NCBI GenBank assembly: GCA_017483235.1
Contig: JAFULE010000217.1
Coordinates: forward strand, 1-9,786
Source: Faecalibacterium sp.
GTDB taxonomy: Bacteria; Bacillota; Clostridia; Oscillospirales; Ruminococcaceae
DNA length: 9,786 bases
Direction: 5' to 3'
Under the pieces are notes generated by a model. That model was not told the DNA's origin, ran no database searches, and saw only the letters and a program-made list of their open reading frames with translations. Position numbers and translations under genes: made by a program. Below, one piece after another: positions 6,036 through 9,786 of the stretch (position 1 is the first letter of the stretch; every line of letters starts with the position of its first letter).

Positions 6036-7274
6036 TTATCCCAGCTTGCGGTCGATGTATTCACTGCGCAGCTTGTCGTACAAGATCTTCTGCTCGCTGT
6101 ACAGTCCAAAATAACCACTGAGGGTATATGCGGCGGTGCAGGCCAGAGCAAAAAGGGGAATGCCCTGCCCGCCAAACAGCTCGATGGCAATAAAGATCGA
6201 GGCCAGCGGGCAGTTGGTGCAGGCGCAGAACAATGCCACCATGCCCAGCCCGGCAGCAAACCCAGCCGGCAGACCCAGCAGCGGGCCGACAGCACAGCCA
6301 AAGGTGGCGCCGATAAAGAACACCGGCACGATCTCGCCGCCCTTGTAACCGGCGCCCAGCGTCAGGGCAGTGAACAGCAGCTTCAGGGCGCAGGCGTACC
6401 AGACCGCATGCCCCTCAATGGCGTGATGCAGCACCGCAGCGCCGGCGCCGTTGTAATCAGTGGTGCCCAAAAGGGCGGTCAGCGCGGCAATCAGCACGCC
6501 GCCTGCCACCACACGCAGATACGGGTTTTTGATGTAACGCTGGTAAATATGAGGGGCACTGTGCAGAACAAGGCAAACTACAATGCTGACCACTGCCATT
6601 GCGGCAGCCAGAATCAGAGTTTGCAGCATGGCGATGGGGGTAAGTTCGGGCACCTCCGGCAGGGTGAAACGCTCGGGCGGAATGCCGAACAGGCCGGCGA
6701 TCCAAAAGCCGATCAGGGCGGCAATCACGCAGGGCACCAGCGCAGCGTAGTGCATGACACCCACATTGGCCACCTCCAGCGTAAAGATGGCCGCTGCCAG
6801 CGGGGTGCCGAACACGGCGGCAAAGGCGGCCGCCATGCCGCACATGGTCATGCCGCGGCAGTCGATGTCGCTTAGTTTCATCGCCTGCCCCAGCTTACCG
6901 GTGATCGAACCGCCCAACTGCAGGGCGGCACCCTCACGCCCGGCCGAGCCGCCGAACAGATGTGCAATAACGGTGGAACACAAAATCAGCGGGGCGGTTA
7001 CCAGCGGCATCAGCCGGCCGTTCCGCAGGGCAATAAATACCGCGTTGGTGCTGCCGTCGGGCAGGTTGGCTTTGCGGTAGGCCAGCACCACCGGCAGGCC
7101 AGCCAGCGGCAGCAGCCAGATCAGCCATGGATGTGCAGTGCGCAGGTTGGTCACCGTTTCCAGTGCAAGGGCAAACAAGCTGCCAATGGGGCCAATCACT
7201 ACGCCGCACAGCACAGCAAGAGCAGTCCACTTTACAAAGGTAACACAATACGGTTTACATTTTTCCCAAAGCAA
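6036..7274 (-). CDS. CLC-family anion channel/transporter, possibly fluoride (CLC-F) type
   Basis: Predicted inner-membrane CLC protein moving Cl- or F-, 412 residues from the start chosen here, about the length of a compact bacterial CLC without CBS domains. The TTG at 7274-7272 is preferred because AAGGAAGTG (minus strand 7289-7281) gives a Shine-Dalgarno with 8-nt spacing. The longer frame from TTG 7358 has no ribosome site and begins inside the preceding terminator's T-run. Motifs in this numbering are GREGAALQ (112-119) with the gating Glu114, GYKGGEIVPVFFIG (309-322), and LYSEQ (391-395) with Tyr392 at the place of the central Tyr of EcClC. The canonical GSGIP is replaced by DGSTNAV (73-79) and GREGP by GREGA. 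Those changes, plus the KGGE segment, resemble the CLC-F fluoride/proton antiporters more than classic EriC, as I recall their alignments. No fluoride riboswitch is visible upstream. It stands alone and is convergent with the isomerase gene. Confidence 0.88.
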   Translation of the reverse strand: MLWEKCKPYCVTFVKWTALAVLCGVVIGPIGSLFALALETVTNLRTAHPWLIWLLPLAGLPVVLAYRKANLPDGSTNAVFIALRNGRLMPLVTAPLILCSTVIAHLFGGSAGREGAALQLGGSITGKLGQAMKLSDIDCRGMTMCGMAAAFAAVFGTPLAAAIFTLEVANVGVMHYAALVPCVIAALIGFWIAGLFGIPPERFTLPEVPELTPIAMLQTLILAAAMAVVSIVVCLVLHSAPHIYQRYIKNPYLRVVAGGVLIAALTALLGTTDYNGAGAAVLHHAIEGHAVWYACALKLLFTALTLGAGYKGGEIVPVFFIGATFGCAVGPLLGLPAGFAAGLGMVALFCACTNCPLASIFIAIELFGGQGIPLFALACTAAYTLSGYFGLYSEQKILYDKLRSEYIDRKLG

Positions 7275-7354
7275 GTTGGTCACTTCCTTTTTGAATGTTC
7301 TGTCTTTTATCTTACCGCTTTTTGCCAAAAAAGAAAACCTTTGTGCCCCAATTT

Positions 7355-7396
7355 GCAAAAAAAGAACGGGAAGCCGGTCTCGGCTTCCCGTTCTTT
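7355..7396 (-). terminator. Strong intrinsic terminator after ilvD
   Basis: A perfect 16-bp inverted repeat, AAAGAACGGGAAGCCG (7361-7376) and CGGCTTCCCGTTCTTT (7381-7396), encloses a 4-nt loop. On the minus strand it is followed by a run of T's reaching 7357, an ideal rho-independent terminator. It lies 15 nt past the ilvD stop and insulates the CLC gene from the ilv transcript. Confidence 0.93.
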
Positions 7397-7411
7397 AACG
7401 GAATAGTGAAA

Positions 7412-9070
7412 TTACTTTACAACAGCGCCCAAGTTGGCACTGGTTACCATGCGGGCGTAGCGGGCCAGCCAGCCACTCTTCACGTTGGGCTCGGGCTGCA
7501 CATAGGCGGCCTTACGCTGTGCCAGCACCTCGTCGCTCACCTGCAGGGTGATCTTGGCGTTCGGAATGTCGATGGAGATGGTGTCGCCCTCCTCCACCAG
7601 ACCGATGGGGCCGCCGGAGGCTGCCTCGGGGCTGACATGGCCGATGGAAGCACCGCGGCTTGCGCCGGAGAAGCGGCCGTCGGTGATCAGCGCCACGCAC
7701 TTATCCAGACCCATGCCGGCCAGTGCGCTGGTGGGGTTCAGCATCTCACGCATACCGGGGCCGCCTTTGGGGCCTTCGTACCGGATGACCACCACGTCAC
7801 CGGGTACGATCTTGCCGGCGTAGATGGCGCTGATGGCCTCGTCCTCGCTGTTGAACACACGGGCGGGGCCGCTGTGCTGCTGCATCTCGGGGGCCACGGC
7901 GCTGCGCTTGACCACGCAGCCGTCCGGGGCGATGTTGCCCCACAGAATCTGCAGGCCGCCGGTTTCGCTGTACGGATCCTCGATGGGGCGAATGGCCTTG
8001 GTGTTCAGGATCTTGGCCCCCTTGATGTTTTCGCCCAGGGTCTTACCGCTGACAGTCAGCACATCCAGATCCAGCAGGTTCTTCTTGGCCAGCTCGGCCT
8101 GTACGGCGGGAATGCCGCCCGCGGCAAACAGGTCGGGCATGTGGGTGGGGCCGGCCGGTGCCAGATGACACAGGTTGGGGGTCTTGGCACTGACCTCGTT
8201 GAATAGTTCAAGATTCAGCGGAATGCCTGCCTCGGTGGCAATGGCCAGCAGATGCAGCACGCTGTTGGTGCTGCAGCCCAGTGCCATGTCGCAGGCCAGC
8301 GCGTTGCGGATGCTGCGCTCATTGATGATCTGGCGAGCGGTGATGTTGTTCTTAACCAGATGCATAATGGCCATGCCGCTGTGCTTGGCCAGCTGCAGGC
8401 GCTTGGCGTACACGGCGGGAATGGTGCCGTTGCCGGGCAGGGCGATGCCACTGGCCTCGCACAGGCAGTTCTTGCTGTTGGCGGTGTACATGCCGCTGCA
8501 GCTGCCGCAGCCGGGGCAGCAGTTCTGGGTGCAGTCTTCCAGCTGTTCTTCGGTGATCATGCCGGCCTTGTAGGAGCCCACCGCCTCGAACATCTTGCTC
8601 AGGCTGACCTCCTCGCCGCCGTAGGTGCCGGCCAGCATGGGGCCGCCGCTGCACACGATGGCAGGCACATCCATACGCACGGCAGCCATCACCATGCCGG
8701 GCACAATCTTATCGCAGTTGGGCACCAGAACAAGGCCGTCCAGCTGATGGGCCATCAGCATGGTCTCCACACTGTCGCAGATCAGCTCGCGGCTGGCCAG
8801 AGAGTACTTCATGCCGATGTGGCCCATGGCAATGCCGTCGCAAACGCCGATGGCAGGGATCAGAATGGGGGTGCCGCCGGCCATGCGTACGCCGGCCTTG
8901 ACTGCCTCGGCCACCTTGTCCAGATGCATATGGCCGGGCACGATCTCGCTGTGGGCACTGACCACGCCGATCAGCGGACGCTCCAGCTCTTCGGGGGTGT
9001 AGCCCAGTGCGTAGAACAGGCTTCGGTTGGGGGCGCGTTCGCTGCCCTTGGTTACATTGTCGCTTCTCAT
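7412..9070 (-). CDS. ilvD: Dihydroxy-acid dehydratase IlvD
   Basis: Dehydrates 2,3-dihydroxyisovalerate to 2-ketoisovalerate and 2,3-dihydroxy-3-methylvalerate to the isoleucine precursor, the step after ketol-acid reductoisomerase in cytosolic branched-chain amino acid synthesis. 552 residues, usual for the family. Seen are ILIPAIGVCDGIAMGH (69-84), the signature NCDKIVPG (118-125) with Cys119 and the Mg-binding Lys120, CPGCGSCSGM (185-194) with cluster ligand candidate Cys191, CSTNSVLHLL (266-275), RYEGPKGGPGM (430-440) and TDGRFSGAS (463-471) with catalytic Ser468. At the position where [2Fe-2S] enzymes carry a third Cys (PCN), this protein has VPGH (44-47, Gly46), as in E. coli IlvD, which suggests the oxygen-labile [4Fe-4S] class. 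ATG 9070 has AAAAAGGAG (9087-9079) 8 nt upstream. ilvC lies directly upstream on the same strand with a terminator-like hairpin between them. Confidence 0.97.
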   Translation of the reverse strand: MRSDNVTKGSERAPNRSLFYALGYTPEELERPLIGVVSAHSEIVPGHMHLDKVAEAVKAGVRMAGGTPILIPAIGVCDGIAMGHIGMKYSLASRELICDSVETMLMAHQLDGLVLVPNCDKIVPGMVMAAVRMDVPAIVCSGGPMLAGTYGGEEVSLSKMFEAVGSYKAGMITEEQLEDCTQNCCPGCGSCSGMYTANSKNCLCEASGIALPGNGTIPAVYAKRLQLAKHSGMAIMHLVKNNITARQIINERSIRNALACDMALGCSTNSVLHLLAIATEAGIPLNLELFNEVSAKTPNLCHLAPAGPTHMPDLFAAGGIPAVQAELAKKNLLDLDVLTVSGKTLGENIKGAKILNTKAIRPIEDPYSETGGLQILWGNIAPDGCVVKRSAVAPEMQQHSGPARVFNSEDEAISAIYAGKIVPGDVVVIRYEGPKGGPGMREMLNPTSALAGMGLDKCVALITDGRFSGASRGASIGHVSPEAASGGPIGLVEEGDTISIDIPNAKITLQVSDEVLAQRKAAYVQPEPNVKSGWLARYARMVTSANLGAVVK

Positions 9071-9090
9071 AGAAAACGCTCCTTTTTATC

Positions 9091-9126
9091 CAAAAAGGCC
9101 GGGCACAAATCGCTTTGTACCCGGCC
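9091..9126 (-). terminator. Terminator-like hairpin between ilvC and ilvD
   Basis: On the minus strand GGCCGGGTACAAA (9126-9114) pairs with TTTGTGCCCGGCC (9109-9097), 13 positions with a single A-C mismatch, around the loop GCGA, and is followed at once by TTTTT (9096-9092). That is a standard intrinsic terminator for ilvC. However, only about 26 nt separate it from the ilvD start, and these contain the ilvD ribosome binding site but no recognisable promoter. It may therefore work as a partial terminator or attenuator within an ilvC-ilvD transcript. Confidence 0.8.
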
Positions 9127-9158
9127 CACGGTTTGGGTCTGGTTGGTGGGGCAGAAGC

Positions 9159-9786
9159 TTACTTCTTCAGCCAGCTCATCATGCCGCGCAGCTCTTTGCC
9201 CACGGTCTCGATGGGATGCTCGCTTTCCAGACGGCGCTGCGCCAGGAAGTGGATCTTGCGGCCGCCGTTGGGGCTCATTTCGGTCAGGAACTCGCTGGCA
9301 AAGGTGCCGTCCTGAATTTCGCGCAGCACCTTCTTCATCTCCTTGCGGGTCTCTTCGGTGATCAGGCGCTTGCCGGTGCGGTAGTCGCCGTACTCAGCAG
9401 TGTTCGAGATGGAGTAGCGCATCTTGTCAAAGCCGCCCTCGTTGATCAGGTCGATGATCAGCTTCATCTCGTGGCAAGTCTCGAAGTAGGCCATCTCGGG
9501 GGCGTAACCGGCCTCTACCAGGGTGTCGAAGCCGGCGTGGATCAGCTCGCACACGCCGCCGCACAGAACGGCCTGCTCACCAAACAGGTCGGTCTCGGTT
9601 TCCTCCTTGAAGGTGGTCTCCAGAATACCGGCGCGGCCGGCGCCGATGCCGGAAGCGTAAGCCAGAGCGATCTCTTTGGCCTTGCCGGTGAAGTCCTGCT
9701 CAACGCAGATCAGGCTGGGAACGCCCTTGCCTTCCAGGTACTGGCTGCGAACGGTGTGGCCGGGGCCCTTGGGGGCGATCATGATC
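9159..9786 (-). CDS. ilvC: Ketol-acid reductoisomerase IlvC, C-terminal part (5' end off window)
   Basis: Catalyses the Mg-dependent alkyl migration and NADPH reduction of 2-acetolactate (or 2-aceto-2-hydroxybutyrate) to the dihydroxy acid used by IlvD. The visible 209 codons run from I-MIAPKGPGHTVR to the stop at 9161-9159. The frame stays open at the right edge, and a class I enzyme of about 330-345 residues would have its NADP-binding Rossmann domain beyond the window. The first visible Met is therefore internal. Counting from that Met (base 9782), the knotted C-terminal domain shows the metal ligands Asp65 and Glu69 (DLFGEQ), Glu101 and Glu105 (YFETCHEM), and the substrate-binding SISNTAEYG (124-132). 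The end of the protein (RGMMSWLKK) is intact and typical of class I. It precedes ilvD on the same strand, separated by 88 nt containing a terminator-like hairpin. Confidence 0.96.
   Translation of the reverse strand, partial: IMIAPKGPGHTVRSQYLEGKGVPSLICVEQDFTGKAKEIALAYASGIGAGRAGILETTFKEETETDLFGEQAVLCGGVCELIHAGFDTLVEAGYAPEMAYFETCHEMKLIIDLINEGGFDKMRYSISNTAEYGDYRTGKRLITEETRKEMKKVLREIQDGTFASEFLTEMSPNGGRKIHFLAQRRLESEHPIETVGKELRGMMSWLKK

Noticed and set aside
7318..7333. CTTTTTGCC shared between the CLC leader and the phosphorylase leader (2026-2034)
   Set aside because: A single nine-base, T-rich match between two leaders is easily due to chance and is not supported by further shared sequence.
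7309..7337. Promoter for the CLC gene (TAAGAT at 7314-7309 with TTTTCT 17 nt upstream, minus strand)
   Set aside because: Only four of six and three of six consensus matches; a promoter must exist here but this pair is too weak to call.
7275..7411. Fluoride (crcB) riboswitch ahead of the CLC gene
   Set aside because: The expected GGCGATGG... and ...CTGATGGCTCCTA-type conserved blocks are not present; the region is A/T-rich leader plus the ilvD terminator.
7295..9361. Long plus-strand open frames (303 and 369 codons) opposite ilvD and ilvC
   Set aside because: Gly/Ala/His-rich translations with no motifs, antisense to unambiguous ilvD and ilvC; the first also reads through the ilvD terminator.

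Overview
The window looks like a chromosomal stretch of a GC-rich Clostridia (Firmicutes), plausibly the Oscillospiraceae/Ruminococcaceae group (Faecalibacterium, Gemmiger and Subdoligranulum relatives). The basis is a strong G/C third-position bias, Gram-positive AGGAGG-type ribosome binding sites 7-10 nt before the starts, a BMP-type nucleoside ABC permease pair, a Bacillus-like pyrimidine-nucleoside phosphorylase and compact intrinsic terminators after most genes. The lineage call is an impression, since there is no rRNA or other marker gene here. No mobile element, tRNA, rRNA, CRISPR array or phage remnant was seen.

Layout. Bases 1-1967 (+) hold the last two genes of a nucleoside uptake operon. 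They are the two permease subunits, the first cut by the left edge, joined by an ATGA overlap and closed by a hairpin terminator. Bases 1968-2141 are a repeat-rich promoter/leader region for the pyrimidine-nucleoside phosphorylase gene (2142-3461, +). After a 92-nt gap with two hairpins but no U-tract comes a K+/H+ antiporter of the CvrA/NhaP2 type (3554-5149, +), which has two RCK_C-like units at its C-terminus. A strong terminator (5169-5206) separates it from a monocistronic sugar-phosphate isomerase/epimerase-like TIM barrel gene (5238-5984, +). A bidirectional terminator sits between that gene and a convergent CLC-family anion channel/transporter gene (6036-7274, -). Further right on the minus strand are ilvD (7412-9070) with its own terminator, and the 3' part of ilvC (9159 to the right edge). 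A terminator-like hairpin lies between ilvC and ilvD.

How the genes fit together. The permeases import nucleosides and the phosphorylase splits pyrimidine nucleosides to base plus (deoxy)ribose-1-phosphate, so the left third is a nucleoside salvage/catabolism block split into two transcripts. The antiporter and the CLC protein are ion-homeostasis genes on separate transcripts. ilvC and ilvD carry out consecutive steps of valine/isoleucine synthesis: ketol-acid reductoisomerase, then dihydroxy-acid dehydratase.

Most of the window is ordinary core metabolism and I do not see a new multi-gene system. The points most worth a second look are: the CLC protein with fluoride-exporter-like signature changes; the terminator-like hairpin between ilvC and ilvD, placed so close to ilvD that it could act as an attenuator; the TTTTGCCG repeat cluster at the phosphorylase promoter; and the doubled RCK_C tail of the antiporter.
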